A stretch of 64,000 nt of DNA from Symsagittifera roscoffensis (GCF_963678635.1 NC_087062.1:72199345-72263344), one strand, 5' to 3'. Shown: positions 10,491 through 23,888, numbered from the stretch's first letter. Notes: generated by a model not told the origin, from the sequence alone. Translations and numbers: made by a program.

Positions 10491-12718
10491 ATGAGTCTAG
10501 ACAAGTCAAGGATACCTAAGCTAAGTGATAGCTCTAGGAAATTTTTATCAAAGAAAGAAAGAAAGTCGATGAACGACCCTATTGTGGAAAGGATTGAACG
10601 CACCCGGACCAGCAAAGGGGAAAAATTTCAGCCAGAGTTGTTGAAACTAGGAGTCAAAATCATCAGAAGGACAAAAGGCAACGCTAGAAGGCTGAAGGAG
10701 GCTGAACAAAGAGAGACACGATTGATAGACGACATGGAAAAGTTGAGAATTCAACAAGAGCAGATTCTTGATACCAGAATAGGCGCGATGATGGAGAGGC
10801 GTACTCAGCCTATAATGGATAGGCTGTATGGTCTGATAGGAAATAGGAGTTGATCTAGGAATGGTGAAGCGATTTCAAGGGAACCCAGTAGGGAGCTGAG
10901 AGTGAACTTCAATGATCAACCTAAAAGAAGAAGGACATATGGATCCACGATAGGTGGGGAGAGTTCATCTAGCTATATCTCAGGCAAAGATAGGCCGCGG
11001 GGCCAGAACATCAGGAGAAGGTCAACTGGCAATAGACCAGCCTCACACTAACGACCAACACGACATGAACGTGCTAGTGGGAGACATGTTTCCTCGAACT
11101 GGAATCATGCGGATCAAAGAAGATATCATCCCAGCGATTCAACCGGAAGGGAGGACCAAGAGACTACATCAGAGGGAAATGACGCTTAGGCGGGAATTCT
11201 AAGGGACGCAACATCAATGGCCATGGCCTTTGATCCTCTGAACAGGTCCTTGGAAATTTTCCCGACGAGGTTATCTAGAACCAGTGAACGTGATGAAAAG
11301 TCAAGAAGAGTATTTAAAAAACCAAGATGCTACAAGGATGAATCTGACGGCTGTATTGATGCTCGATAGAAGTCATGACACTGCATTTTGAAGAGAAGGA
11401 ATTAACAGAAAGACAAGAATGCAGGGACAGAACGACTGAACCTGGAAGGGACAGCCCTAAACTGCGTGATGGCCATCAAGCAATACCAGCGAGACACAGC
11501 TGAGAAAATCTTTGAAATTTTGCTAGGTCGTTTTGGTTGGGGAGTACCAGGACACCAAGCCATGTTGCGCTCCGAGAAACGGAGACAACACAAATTCGAG
11601 ACGATAGACAAGTTTTTAGATGATCTGGAGATGCCTAGAAGGCGCAGTCAACCAGATGAGTCAAACAGCAGGATGAATCTAGCAGTAGCCTCAAAATTAA
11701 TTGATGGTGTAAAAAATGGCGAGCTTCGAATGATGTTGGCGACACATTACACACCACTGTCAACCAATGCGCCTACACCTAAAGAGTTTAGACTCAAGTC
11801 AAATGAGTATCTCTTAAAAAAACCTTCAATAAGATCTGGTTAATACAAGAACAATTATGACAATTTTAACAATGGGCCAGCAAACCAAGGTAACAACTGG
11901 TACAAACCAAGAGACGATATGGACACGAAACGCTCTTGTGCAAACGGTAGTTCGACGGACCATCATGTATCAGCATGCTCAACCTACAAAAAAGGCATGA
12001 AGGCAATAGGCTTTAGCCTCGAGTTTGAGGATGCGTCAGAAGTCGGCCATGAAGATTTCATGAGAGGAAGAATCGCAAAGTTCGGCCCGAGGTGTTTCTT
12101 TTGTAACTTGGAGGGTCATTTTAGATAAGATTGTCCTCAGGGATGCGGTGGCGGACATTAAGCCTCCTAGGCATGAAGAGGCTTTGTCGGGCGTGAAAGC
12201 CAGCAAGGCACGCCTCTTGAGTGAAGCAGAGGCCCGCAGGAAAGAGAAGCGGCAAGAGCTGGCGAGAAAGAAAAAGCAGGCAGTAACGGAAGAAACACGT
12301 GAACCGGAACCAGTGACCGCAGCGAATGATTTCAAAATTGACTTTAAAGGAAGCAGCAAGAGATGCCTTAAACAGAGTCCAGCAGGAGTTGGTAACGAAG
12401 GAGTTCGAACAAAAAGTCAAGCTTGAACTGGAGAACGAGAAAACACAGGAGAAGCTGAACGCCTTTGAAGCAACAGAGGTAGAGGAAATGAAAGCACCAA
12501 GCAGTTTGAGCATGAAATTAAATAAGATCTCCCGGTTAGACGTTCGGTATGGTGCCAAGGGAAGTAAAATACAATCGATGGTCTCGGTAGCGGGACACCA
12601 GGTTATCAGAAATCTGAGTGAACCATCAGAATTCACATTGATGCGTTTGGATACATATGCTGATTATCTGAGACAGGTAAGCAAAGCACTGAGTCAAGAG
12701 CTGTGTGAGAGCTACTAA
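10491..12718 (+). pseudogene. gag region of the gypsy-like element, broken
   Basis: A start at ATG 10491 opens a Lys/Arg/Glu-rich frame (MSLDKSRIPKLSDSS...) of 120 codons. Further open pieces follow in shifting frames at 10954-11202, 11466-11843, 11919-12128, 12148-12426 and 12326-12718. The 11466 piece (AIKQYQRDTAEKIFEILLGR) reads like a gag capsid-type helical segment. CFFCNLEGHFR near 12100 is the start of a CCHC zinc knuckle (C-x2-C-x4-H). The last pieces are strongly charged and coiled-coil-like. Assignment to gag rests on position before the protease and on the knuckle. Confidence 0.6.
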
Positions 12719-12759
12719 CAACGGGTGCCCCTCGAATAAAGAAAGTTCATGGACACTAC

Positions 12760-13563
12760 GTGGAAGTCTATGGACCGTATCAAGTGATGTTGAACGTGAT
12801 CGAAATCAGTATCTACACTAGGACCTACGTGACGACAGAGTGTGATCAAATGAGGCAAATATACTTGGGTGAAGAAGAACTTAAGATCCGTAGGATAGGC
12901 CACGACGCCATGATGGAACAAGACGTGGTTCCCATAGAACGCGAAGTAGATGTGACTGCACATCTGCTCGACACCAACGGGAAGAAAATCGGAAAAACAG
13001 GGCTTCTGGAAACAGGAGCAGTAGTAAACGTGATGCCGATGAAAAACATGGGGAAAATGGGTTTCACAGGGAAAGACCTAATTCCGACGAATCTCCGATT
13101 AGCGGCAACCACTCGAGGAGCGATTTACGTAGCCGGAAGAACACCAATAACGGTCCTCCACATGGGAGGACGGGATCTTTGGATGAGCTTCCTGGTGGTA
13201 GAAAATTTAGACGCGTCCGACCAGTTCATCTTGAGCAGAGATTTTGTCAGGAATTTCGATGTTGTGATCGATTTGAACAACGGCTTAATATGGATCAGAA
13301 ACCCGGACCGGAAGCATGTTAAGCGACCAATTAATAGGATAATAACGGATGAGAAAAAGGTGCCAAATTTTTTAGATAGAAAAGTTAAACTACAGCCGGG
13401 CCAAGCTGTGGTGGCTATTTTTAGGATGAGAAAATTGAACTCGTTAAATGATAGCAAACAAGTTTGTCTAGTACCGAACTTTTATAGTCTCGATAACTCG
13501 AAACGGACTGTGTGTCAGTGTATTATTGAACAAACTGGACACCACGGTTTCAATCCAGCGTAA
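12760..13563 (+). pseudogene. Retropepsin (aspartic protease) domain of the gypsy-like element
   Basis: Open frame of 267 codons. The active-site loop reads LLETGAVVNVMP where retropepsins have L(L/V)DTGA, so the catalytic Asp is Glu. Flap and core follow, with FILSRDFVRNFDVVIDLNN taking the place of the usual I-(L/I)-G-x-D-F motif (Gly is Ser here). The protein would mature Gag-Pol in virus-like particles. The next frame (RT) starts before this one ends, at 13526. Confidence 0.8.
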
Positions 13564-14747
13564 AAAGAAACTTCGTTACGCTTTGCCGATGAAGACACAC
13601 TATGAAGAGACACAAAACTTGAAGAGATATGACGTAAAGGACTGCCCCTATCATGCCAACAAAGTTATAAGTTTAAAAAGAATTAATGAATTTAAATCTA
13701 TTAATAAACTGTTTTCAATGAAATCCGAAACGGACGACTGCTTGTCGAGCTGTTCGAAATTTCCAGAACGCCCCTCGTCATATGAACTAGAATCCGACAA
13801 ACCGGTTTTGCCGGAAATAGAACACTTGAAATGGAAAATTGGCGAGGGAGATTTTGAATCTTTGCGGGCGGTTTTAAATAGGAACGCTGACATATTTTCG
13901 AAACAATGGGCTGATATTGGTTGTTGTAACTTCGTCGAACACGAAATCGAACTAGAGGAATGCGCCTTTCACCATAGGAAGGGCGCAAGACGAATGACGC
14001 CACATAAATCGGAAGCAAGCCGAGCGGAAATAGAAATGATGCTCAAATATGACATGGAAGAACCCTCGAAATTGCCTTGTGCTTGCGGGGTTGTCATGGC
14101 AAAAAAGAAAGGGGAGCAGCTTAGGTTTTGTTGCGACTTTCGTGACCTGAACGCGGTAACAATAAAAGATGCCTATCCGATACCACGGATAGACGAGAGC
14201 ATCTCAAAACTTAGCGACGCCAAGTTCTTTACCACATTGGACTTGGGCTCGGCCTTCTGGCAGGTCCCTCTAAGGAAGAAAGATAAAGAAAAATGGGATT
14301 CGCATGTAAATTGGGGTTGTACCAGTGGAAGAGGATGCCCTTCGGCTTGTGCAACGCAACAGCGACCATTCAAAGGCTGATGGCTCAGGCTTTGACGAAA
14401 GTAACGAAGAATACGAAAATCTGGTGATGTCCTATGTAGACGACGTGTTCATTGCAACACCAACTTTGGCAGACCACATAGATACACTAGATGAGGTTTT
14501 CAGTTGTATGAAAAAAGCAGGCTTGAAATGCAAGCCATCGAAGTTCGAGATCCTTAGGGACTCAACTAAATACCTGGACAGAATGGTAGACAGGCATGGC
14601 ATGCGGCCGGACCCGGAAGCAGTGGACGCAGTGTTAATATGGAAGGCACCCAGGACGGACACACAGCTCATGAGCTTCCTTGGATTTTCCAACTACTACC
14701 GAAAGTTCATTAAGGGATATGCAGACAAGGTGTACACCATGCAGTAA
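13526..14747 (+). pseudogene. Reverse transcriptase domain of the gypsy-like element, frameshifted
   Basis: The N-terminal piece (13526-about 14300) carries QLRFCCDFRDLNAVTIKDAY and FFTTLDLGSAFWQVPL, which includes the first catalytic Asp (TLDL). The frame then shifts near 14295. From 14325 another frame carries VMSYVDDVFIATP with an intact YVDD box, then LGFSNYYRKFIKGYADKV, the conserved RT-RNase H connection. Stops at 14378 and 14745 break it further. The RT catalytic residues are intact despite decay elsewhere. Confidence 0.9.
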
Positions 14748-14750
14748 CTG

Positions 14751-15240
14751 ATGCGCAACAAAGTAAAGAAGTTTGAGTGGAACGAGAAAGCTCAAGCAGC
14801 CTTTGAGAACATAAAGCGGGAACCGTGCGAGGCGCCACTGCTTGGCATGCCCACGGAAAAGGGCATGTACGTTCTTGACACTGGCGCATCGGTAGTAGCT
14901 ATCTCAGGAATACTACATCAGGAGCGAGAATGGGTTGAGAGAACTGTTATCTGTCCCATTGCTTATGGCAGCAAGATGTTAGTTGACACTGAGATGAAAC
15001 ATGGTGCACCGAAAGCAGAAAGTTTGCAGTAGTCACATTCGTGGAAAAGTACCGCGCTTTCTTGGGGAGCGCTCCCTTTAACTGACGCGTGGACAACAGA
15101 GCATTATCCTGGTTGAAGACATACACTATGGACCAGAGTTATATTGGTAGATGAATAAAAAAGATTAGATGGCTACCACATGATAATCAAGCACAGGATA
15201 CGCTATAAACACCGAAATGCTGACAGCCTCAGCAAGAAGA
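14751..15240 (+). pseudogene. RNase H domain of the gypsy-like element
   Basis: KKFEWNEKAQAAFENIKRE leads into the RNase H fold. The first catalytic Asp motif reads LDTGASVVAISGILHQ where the family has TDAS, so the Asp is now Gly. A stop at 15030 interrupts; the remaining fold and DGYHMIIKHRIRYKHRNADSL-like end (about 15170-15235) lie in other frames. Confidence 0.8.
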
Positions 15241-16572
15241 CCAAATTTTGTGAAAGATTGGAGCAAAAGCCAGCAAATGAGGCAGAAGTCACGGAAGGGT
15301 TCTCGTTTCTGGACAAAAAAAGTTATGGAGCGCTTCCCCTGACGAGATGGTTAGACAAGTCTGGACATCCAACTCCAGGTTATCCTGAGTTATCTGTAGA
15401 GAAAGCAGCCGAGATAAAGATCTACCCAAGGTGCCCTTGGATCGTTTGCTGCGCTCAAACCTGGCAGGAACTCTCTCGCATGAACATAAATGTGATGCGG
15501 ATGCTGGGTGGGTTGTTGGAGAGAGAAGTGACCAGAGATAATCGCGAGTGGGCAACAGCCATGGCATCATTTACCGTCAGTGAGAAGGTGAAGATCATGC
15601 CGTCAAAACGACAACACAAGGAAATTGAGAGGGATCGTAGGACAAAAGTTCATCAAATAGTGCCCTCGATACCCCAAGATGTTTTAACAAGTACTTCATA
15701 CAAACGGAAAGAACAGAGGAACGGTACAAAAAAGAAAACCGTTACCTTTGAAGAACAGGATAAGGAAGGCGAAGAAGTTGAACGAAGACTGGAGCAAGGA
15801 AATTTGTCCGGGGAGACGAACGGTGAAGAGAGAGGGCGAGTTCAGGATCAACACCCGGGACAAGTCCGGGGAGTCTGAAGTAGAAGAAAATGTTCCTGAT
15901 GAGGAACAGGACCTAGAAGATAAAATTTTGTGCGGGTAGTTCAGATGGATAAACAGAACGCACGAAACTGACCTGGAAGAAGGAACGTGTTCCATCGCAG
16001 ACTCTTCAATTGATGACAACTCCCGGAAATCAGGAATCGACACCTACTCGGACAGGAAATCGAGTTCAGGGTCGGAACTGTCAGAGCTAGCGATCCACAT
16101 ACTACTAGTGGAGACTCGAGCAAGAGACCTGGACAGGGAGCTATATCAAGACCCTGACAATGATCGCTACCTCATACCAGGTGAAGGAGTCTTTGACAAC
16201 GCAGCAGATGATCTGGAAACAATAGCGGTATCGAAACGTTCGATAAGTTTGTTGCCACAAAAAGAGATAGTCAGGACTGATCTTCAACTGTTCAGACAAG
16301 AAACACAACCATTGGCGACGATTTGGTGCGTTAAGATGTAAGATGACCCGCATCAGCCCAATGTGCTGAATAGTCATATGAGGGTCATGAAGACGTACTT
16401 GAGGGCGAGATACAGATTCTCGGACCTACTAAGAGCGCAGAGAAATGACCGCATGACGAGCAACCTAAAAAGATGGATTGAAAATGGAGCTCCGGATAAA
16501 AGTGACGTGGAGGAAGATAGTTACCGCATTCTGAGACAGTACTTTAGCAGAAAGAGGGAAGGTTATATCTGA
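15180..16572 (+). pseudogene. Long charged linker between RNase H and integrase
   Basis: About 1.4 kb of open pieces (15180-15878, 15748-15939, 16108-16341, 16363-16572) separates RNase H from integrase. The peptide is Glu/Asp/Lys-rich and hydrophilic, with SGESEVEENVPDEEQDLED and KSGIDTYSDRKSSSGSELS as examples. No enzyme motif is visible. Ordinary gypsy elements have a much shorter connection, so the extended region is a notable property of this lineage or an acquired segment. Confidence 0.6.
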
Positions 16573-16679
16573 ACAAGGACGGAATTGTGGCTTGTGAGAG
16601 AAGAGAAGAAGACAAGGTCCTGTAAAATTATAACGAGATAGTTTTGCCGCAACTCTATCAGACAGAACTTTAATTCAGG

Positions 16680-17090
16680 TCACATGATCAGATGGGCCAT
16701 CAGGGATTCGACAAAGTATACCAGAGGATCCTGAAACTCTTTGAGTGGCCTGGAATGAAAAAGGCATGCGAGAAGTGGGTAACATCATGCCTGTGATGCC
16801 AACACGTCAAGGATCCAAGGAAAATGCGATATACCTAGCAGTCGATCGAATCATCTGAAATCAACGAGGTGGTGCAGATTGATCACCAAAAGATATGTAT
16901 GACAGACAGTGATTACAAACAAGTCTTGGTAAAGATAGATCACTTCACTTCACCCTGTCCTGCGTAACTACCTCAGCAGAAGAGACGTGCGATCACTTAA
17001 TCAATACGTGGATAGCGAGACACGGTTGTCCGATGACGTTCCAATCGGACAATGGAACAGCTTTTGTCGGAGAGTTTAGTTAAGACCTCC
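16680..17090 (+). pseudogene. Integrase fragment (zinc-binding and start of catalytic core)
   Basis: Read across stops and frame changes: GHQGFDKVYQRI with LFEWPGMKKACEKWV, then a C-x2-C pair whose first Cys codon is followed by TGA, give the HHCC zinc-binding domain. QIDHQKI, reached about 16880, gives the first catalytic Asp. MTFQSDNGTAFVGEF at about 17030-17070 contains the second catalytic Asp. The Glu of the D,D-35-E triad and the C-terminal domain are missing because repeat copy A begins here. Confidence 0.8.
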
Positions 17091-20000
17091 CCATGAAAAG
17101 GGTCTCCCGCTACCCTTAGGAGCTCGGAACGTTAAAGGGAAAATTAAAAAAAAGACCTTGGGAGGAACACTGAGTAAACATATCATGGTTTGGAGGTTGA
17201 ATTGAACCCGAGAACTGAAGTCACTGAGGCCAGGAATTAGTTGATTAAAGTTGTATGACATTTGATTGCGTAGTCAATTTTTGACTGCCACTGCATACCA
17301 GGTAACTAATGAGCGTGAAAAGATTGATAAAATAAACCGATTATGGCACGTGGCAGAGTTGACAGGGGGAGGGATCTAGCCTTAAACATGTGCGGACGGG
17401 TGATTTAAACGGATGTCAGGATTGATAGGGAATGGCGTGACCTAACTAAAGCTAAGTGTAAAGAAAGGTAAGGAATTGGAGGGTATCCGAGAACCTTTAA
17501 GAGTCAGAACAGTTGTTAGCTACTATTAAGAGTAGTTGGTTCTCAGGCAGAAAAGAGAACAATTGATTTTGAGAGAGATTATAGTTGGCTTTCAGTTAGT
17601 TGGAGACAACAATTGTTGCTAGCAAATCGAGTAGTAGGTTCTCGAAGTAAGAAAACAATTATAGCAGAATTAGTCGATAGTTGCTTCTCGTCAGAGATTG
17701 TCTAGACAGAGAACAGTTTAGTGTAAGTGGAGTTAGCTGGAAGTTAATTACACTTAGGCAAATTGGCTGAAAAATTGCAGACCCTTTCCTTTTGATTTGA
17801 TTATTACATTATAACCCGGCCATTCGGAGCCCTCTGTAAATAGACGTATACTCATCTGAGGTAAGTTGCAATTGGAAGTTCTTGTGATTGTATCGAGTAG
17901 ACAATACAGACTTACGAGCAGTACTCAGAAGGGGCAAGCAAAATAATACAATACAGAATATTTGCCACCAACTAACCCTTTTGAGATTGTATATAGTAGT
18001 TAATCTCAGTCACCCCGCTTAAATCACTACCCATGAGACCATTTTGCGGTTTCGTTAGGAAAGAAAGAACGAACCTATAGAAGCAATCCCCTAAATCTAA
18101 ATTAGGAGACTCACTGATTTAAAAAAATTCCAGTGTCCTATTAAGTTTTGATCTGAGCACTTAAAGGTTGATCTATTTTTAATTTAATCTGGTGTTCTAA
18201 TACATCTGACACAAAAAAGTAACCAAAGAAGTGACTAAAACTTTTTTGAACCCATTTTTTTTTTGAAATTCTACACTGAAATTTATTTAAATTCTTGTTC
18301 GCGATTTTTTCAAAAAGCGTTTTTTTCACAGAATTGCAATTCATTTTTTCTCGTCACCAGTTTTGACTAACATTAGTGAAAACACTTTATCGTCACCGTG
18401 TTTGACTGTTTTTCTCATCACGTCTTAATTTACAACGAAAATCGGTCTACTTTCGACCGTGTCGGTCGAATCATGAGTCGAACACCTCAGCCCGCTTTAT
18501 TAAAAAAAAATAAGCATGATTTTGAGCTCAATCGTCTAAAACAACCATTCAAACGGCTCAAATCTTGCGTCAAATTAGGTGAAAAAAAAACATTGGTGAA
18601 AAGACTTTTATAAGCAGCCTCAAAACTTTGATTTCCGTTTTTGTTCTGCGTCTCGTTCAAAGTTTTAGGTGTCCAAAAAATTTGCGATCTGGCCAGGTTG
18701 GACTCATGGTTTTTTGATTGAGAGTTGAGCTTTGTTTTTCTTAATAAAACTTGTGAAGGTGAAGAGAATGTTGCAACTTTGCAAAAGAAGTTTGTTTTTC
18801 TGATTGGCAGTTTAATTCATTCCGTTTTTGCCTTTTTCTCCTGTAACCAATCTTTTCTAACCCCCCTCTAACTTTCAAATAATCCCATACGGCTCATAAA
18901 AATACCTAATTGACCCTATATAATTAGTTGCTATTAAATATCGTACTCAAAACATGAAGTCTTACATATATGAAAATCAAATAAACATGAAAACATCCAT
19001 ATTCACAGTACACAACACAATACCTTATGCATAAGATGGATCGTGCTTAAATATTTCTGCAAACGCAAAACAAAATTTTCTTCGATCGATTTCAACTAAC
19101 TTTTTTATTCGTGTTTTACAATTTTTGTTCTTTGTTTAATTTTTCTTAAAAACTATTGAAAAGATCAAGTTTATCAAAAGAAGCTCTATTTTTGTTTTTT
19201 AATGAACGTTAGAATAAAAGATTGTTATAGGTAAGAAAGTAAACATTCCTTAAAAGTTTCATGGGCTTATGTACGGCGTTTGCAAATTTTGTTCATTTTG
19301 TGGCTACAGGTCTTAAAATAAAAAAAAAACTTCTTTTTTTTTTAAATTTAAGGCTTGCTACTTATTTTTCACAGTCAAAACAAAAAAATTATCTGTCAAT
19401 TATGTCCATAGTGGAATCCAAATGACAAAACATGTCCAAGTATGGAAGCAAATGACAAAACGATCTTTCAACTTGCGTCAGAAGACAACTTTTTAACTAT
19501 GAGTTTTACATTTGAATTTTAAAGAAATATGCCGCTTGGTCAACTGTGCTTTTGTATAGTTATGTTTTGGTTTATATGTTTTGGTTTATATGTTTTGGTT
19601 TATATACTTAAAAGTTTGTCAAATAAATAAAGAAACAATAAATCAGAAAGAAACTTTCAAATTGGATTTGTGTTAAAAAATAAAGATTATACCAAATCTT
19701 TGTGAAACAGGGTGTTGAGAAATAAAAAAGTTTCAGGCTGCTTATCTTTAGAAAACATCGAGTAGGATTTTTCATCAGAAATTGCTAGACGTTTTGAAGA
19801 AAAACATCTTGGAGACAACAACCAGATTTGATTCCAAATTGATCAGGATAAATTTGTCAAAAAATTTTATGTTGAAATTTTAAAAAATTTTAAAATATCA
19901 AAAATTTTTATGTTTAAAAAATCCTTACGAGTTATACTGAATTGAACGAACTATAATTTTTCTGATGATCTTTCCAATTATATTGTATCCTGTACAAATG

Positions 20001-21335
20001 CGCGATTTCATTTTTGTACTCACAAATTTTATGAAAACAAAGAAAAAAATTTTCGCTCTTTTTTCGCTCTTTTTTCCAATTTTCTGTTTTTCTAGTATTA
20101 TTGGGTTTCAAAATGTTAGTTTTTTGATATTTTAGAGTATCGTTTTTTTTCAAATTTTTTTGAATATTAGGTTTAACTGTTTCAAGAAAAAAAATGAATT
20201 AAATTATTTCAAATTTAAGAAATATTTGACACCTTTTTGTCTGCGTTTCGTTTTTTGTTTCAAAGTTTTTTCTATAGAATAATAACAAATTAGCCTTTCC
20301 GATGTCATTTCACAGATAAAAGAAATGTCTTTTCACATTTTTTGGTGATTTTTCTGTCTCTTAGCATCACTTACGTTTTCTTTTTATCGATAGTTACGTT
20401 TTTTTTATTTGAGAGTTTGTCAAACTTCTCAACAATTGGAATTTTAATTGGTTTTCTTTGGTTTCAGATTTCAACTTCGAGGGAAATGAAAAAAAATCTT
20501 AAAATAGTCGTTTTTCAGAATTTATGTACTCAGTTGAAATCAATAATGGTATTATCCCTTTTCTGAAATCATCTCAGAAGTAATGCTTGAATAACTTCAT
20601 TCAAAAAATTTATTGACGAAAAAATTTTTTTTCAATTGTTATGATAGTTTTCTTTAAAATTGAGAGTATCTTGCCTTTTATATCCCGGTGAGAAATGAAA
20701 GGATGAAAAAAGTAGCAAAAGAAAAAACGGTTGAAAGCTAAGTAAAACTCAACTCTTCTGATTTTTACAGTCAACTATTTCGAATTTCATTCGTAATTGT
20801 TTCATACGAACGAGTAATCCTATTTTGTTAGTAAACAAATCAACGGCTCCAGTTATCAAAAAAAAAAATAAAAAAGATTACGCAATTTGTTTTTCTATAT
20901 TTATTTGTTGTCTTTGTGATACTTCCGGATGGGCTGTAAAATACTGGAAGGAAGTAGAGGATAAACCCTACAAAATTAAGCGCAACCTTGTTATTTGGGT
21001 TGTTCATTTATTATTTTCTTCTGACTTTGAAACAGAAAAATTTCTACAATTCAGACAAAAAATCGTTAAATTTTTAGTGCTTCGACGTTTAATTAGCAAA
21101 AAATCTTGATAATCTCAAACCATTGTAAAACTTAAAATATTTAAACTCTTAAAGGTTTTGCAAAAAAAATTTGTGGGTTAAAACTTGTACAAAAATTGCT
21201 AGATAGCAATGTTTAACCTTTCTATGCAAAATGAAATTTGCTGATCGTGGCGAGAAGACTTTTGGGTTCAAAGAATGATTGCCTTTATGCGGCTGGATCA
21301 CTAACGCCCTATCTAGGAAAAGACCAAGTTCCTTG
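17089..21335 (+). repeat. Large non-coding repeat, copy A (left arm of giant inverted repeat)
   Basis: Reverse complement of copy B (22052-26587) along its whole length apart from two large gaps. Anchors include 21240-21335 against 22052-22150, 20342-20566 against 22797-23039, 18841-19090 against 25560-25810 and 17340-17840 against 25850-26350. Relative to B and C it lacks about 1.1 kb (B 23902-25003). Relative to B it keeps about 1 kb (17845-18835) that B lost and C keeps. No long open frame. Arms differ at many scattered sites, so the duplication is not recent. Confidence 0.9.
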
Positions 21336-21934
21336 TTTCAATATTTTGTGTTGTGTGTGACCCACTTTACGAGTTTTGTGCGATGACTTTGTGCCACCTC
21401 ACCAATGTCTGTTTTCTACAAAAAATTGGTATCGACAAAGTGCTTTGGTTCTTTTTAGGGAATTTTGCATGTGTCGTTGCATTTTTGGTGTCAGTTCTGT
21501 CAAGTGATGAATTAGAATTTCTAAATAGGGATTAAGCAGTTTTGGATAGAGCTGAATTGACCTAATTTGGTCTTCTATTTCGGATTGGCACGGTTGTTTT
21601 TTACTCCAGTTTACTTTTCAGAAGAAAAAGTTTCCACAGTATAACTGCGTGACCATTGATTGATAGTTGTAAGGTTTGAGCTTTTGAGGTGTAATCATCC
21701 TCTGTATTGATTCAGGGCAAACTTTCTGTGACATATGCTACAGTTAGTTGGGCCAGGGTCTTACGCTATTCCGCTTTGAAATAGTAGGCTTTGAAGCCTA
21801 GCCAAAGTCAAGAATATGAGCAGGTAGGCTGGTTTTTGGCTACTCGAATGATAAAACCACATTCAGTGCTTCTCTTGTTCTCTGGATTCCTCTCCTGTTC
21901 TCTTTTTGTGACTGTGTCTTCTGTTTTCCCCTTC

Positions 21935-21972
<38 letters not shown>

Positions 21973-22051
21973 ATCTCTCTTTTTTCTCTCTCGCAACTCT
22001 CTCTCTCTCTCTTTCAATCTTTGGTTTTTGACACGAGACCGGTTTAGTTTG
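21336..22051. other. Spacer between the arms of the giant inverted repeat
   Basis: 716 bp unique to this locus. It contains (CT)n microsatellites at about 21938-21966 and 21997-22012. No supported gene. As the loop of a transcribed hairpin this is what would separate arms A and B. Confidence 0.7.
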
Positions 22052-23888
22052 CAAGGAACTTGGTCTTCTCCTAGATAGGGCGTTCGTGATCCAGCTGCAT
22101 AGAGGCAATCATTCTTTGAACCCAAAAGTCTTCTCGCCAAGATCAGCAAATTTCATTTCGCATAGAAAGATTAAAACATTGCTATCTAGCAATTTTTGTA
22201 CAAAGTTTTAACCCACAAAGTTTTTTGCGAAACCTTTAAGAATTTAAATATTTCAAATTTAACAGTTTGTTTGAGATTATCAGGATTTTTTGCTCATTAA
22301 ACGTCGAAGCACTAAAAATTTAACGATTTTTTTTTGAATTGTAGAAATTATTCTGTTTCAAATTCAGAAGAAAATATTTAATGAGCAACCCAAATAACAA
22401 GGTTGCGCTTAATTTTGTAGGGTTTATACTCTACTTCCTTCCAGTATTTTACAGCCCATCCGAAAGTATCACAGAGACAACAAATGAAAATAAAAAAATA
22501 AATTGCATAATCATTTTTTTTCATAACTAGAACCGGTAAATTGTTTACTAACAAAATATGATGACTCGTTTGTATGAAACAATTACGAATGAAATTCGAA
22601 ATAGTTGAATGTAAAAATCAGAAGAGTTGAGTTTTACATAGCTTTCAACCATTTTTTTCCTTTGCTACTTTTTTCATCCTTTGATTTCTCCCCGGGATAT
22701 AAAAGGCAAGATACTCTCAATTTTAAGGAAAACTATCATAACAATTGAAAAAATTTTTTTTCTTCAATAAATTTTTTGAATGAAGTTATTCAAGCATTAC
22801 TTCTGAGATGATTTCAGAAAAGGGATAATACCATTATTGATTTCAACTGAGTACATAAATTCTGAAAAACGACTATTATAAGATTTTTTTTTCATTTCCC
22901 TCGAAGTTGAAATCTGAAACCAAAGAAAACCAATTAAAATTCCAATTGTTGAGACGTTTGACAAACTCTCAAATAAAAAAAACGTAACTATCGATAAAAA
23001 GAAAACGTAAGTGATGCTAAGAGACAGAAAAATCACCAAAAAATGTAAAAAGACATTTCGTTTATCTGTGAAATGACATCGGAAAGGCTAATTTGTTATA
23101 ATTCTATAGAAAAAACTTTGAAACAAAAAACGAAACGCAGACAAAAAGGTGTCAAACATTTCTTAAATTTGAAATAATTTATTTCATTTTTTTTCTTGAA
23201 ACAGTTAAACCTAATATTCAAAAAAATTTGAAAAAAAACGATACTCTAAAATATCAAAAAACTAACATTTTGAAACCCAATAATACTAGAAAAACAGAAA
23301 ATTGGAAAAAAGAGCGAAAAAAGAGCGAAAATTTTTTTCTTTGTTTTCATAAAATTTTTGAAACTGTCTGCAAGACGACAGGTAACCAATGTAAGTGATC
23401 GATGTCCTGCTGAAGTTTTGAAGTTTCTGCTTTTAGTACAAAAATGAAATCGCGCATTTGTACAGGAAAAAATATACTTGGAAAGATCATCAGAAAAACT
23501 ATAGTTCGTTCAATTCAGTATAACTCGAAAGGACTTTTTTAACACAAAATTTTTTGATGACAAAATTATCCTGATCAATTTGTAATCAAAACTGGTTGTG
23601 GTTTCAAAGATGATTTTCTTCAAAACGTCTAACAATTTCTGATGAAAATCCAACTCTATGTTTTCTACAGATAAGGAGCCTGAAACTTTTTAATTTCTCA
23701 ACACCCTGTTTCACAAATATTTGGTATAATCATTATTTTTTAAGACAAATCCAATTTGAAAGTTTTTTTTCTGATTTATTGTTTCTTTATTCATTTGACA
23801 AACTCATAAGTATGTTTTTTGTTGCAACGCAAGTGTAAGCGAGAGTATAAATGCATATAAACCAAAACATAACTATACAAAAGCACAG

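Larger units (their letters stand above)
10491..17090 (+). mobile_element. Decayed Ty3/gypsy-like LTR retrotransposon, 3' truncated
   Basis: Order on the plus strand is gag-like, aspartic protease, reverse transcriptase, RNase H, acidic linker, integrase, the Ty3/gypsy order. At least ten stops or frame changes interrupt it, so it is not functional. No 3' LTR follows: recognisable integrase ends near 17070 and a non-coding repeat (copy A) takes over. The element's own domains are listed separately. Confidence 0.85.

Noticed and set aside
16680-17090. Host-like gene at the integrase segment
   Set aside because: HHCC and QSDNG motifs identify it as a retrotransposon integrase remnant.
21808-22149. 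Minus frame through the CT microsatellite (RERERERER...) and its opposite frame
   Set aside because: Microsatellite-derived, and the flanking part belongs to the inverted-repeat arm.
20342-23039. Identical hydrophobic open frames (VIFLSLSITYVFFLS-like) in both arms
   Set aside because: AT-rich repeat sequence, with the frame broken in other copies. Membrane-like composition is expected from T-rich DNA.
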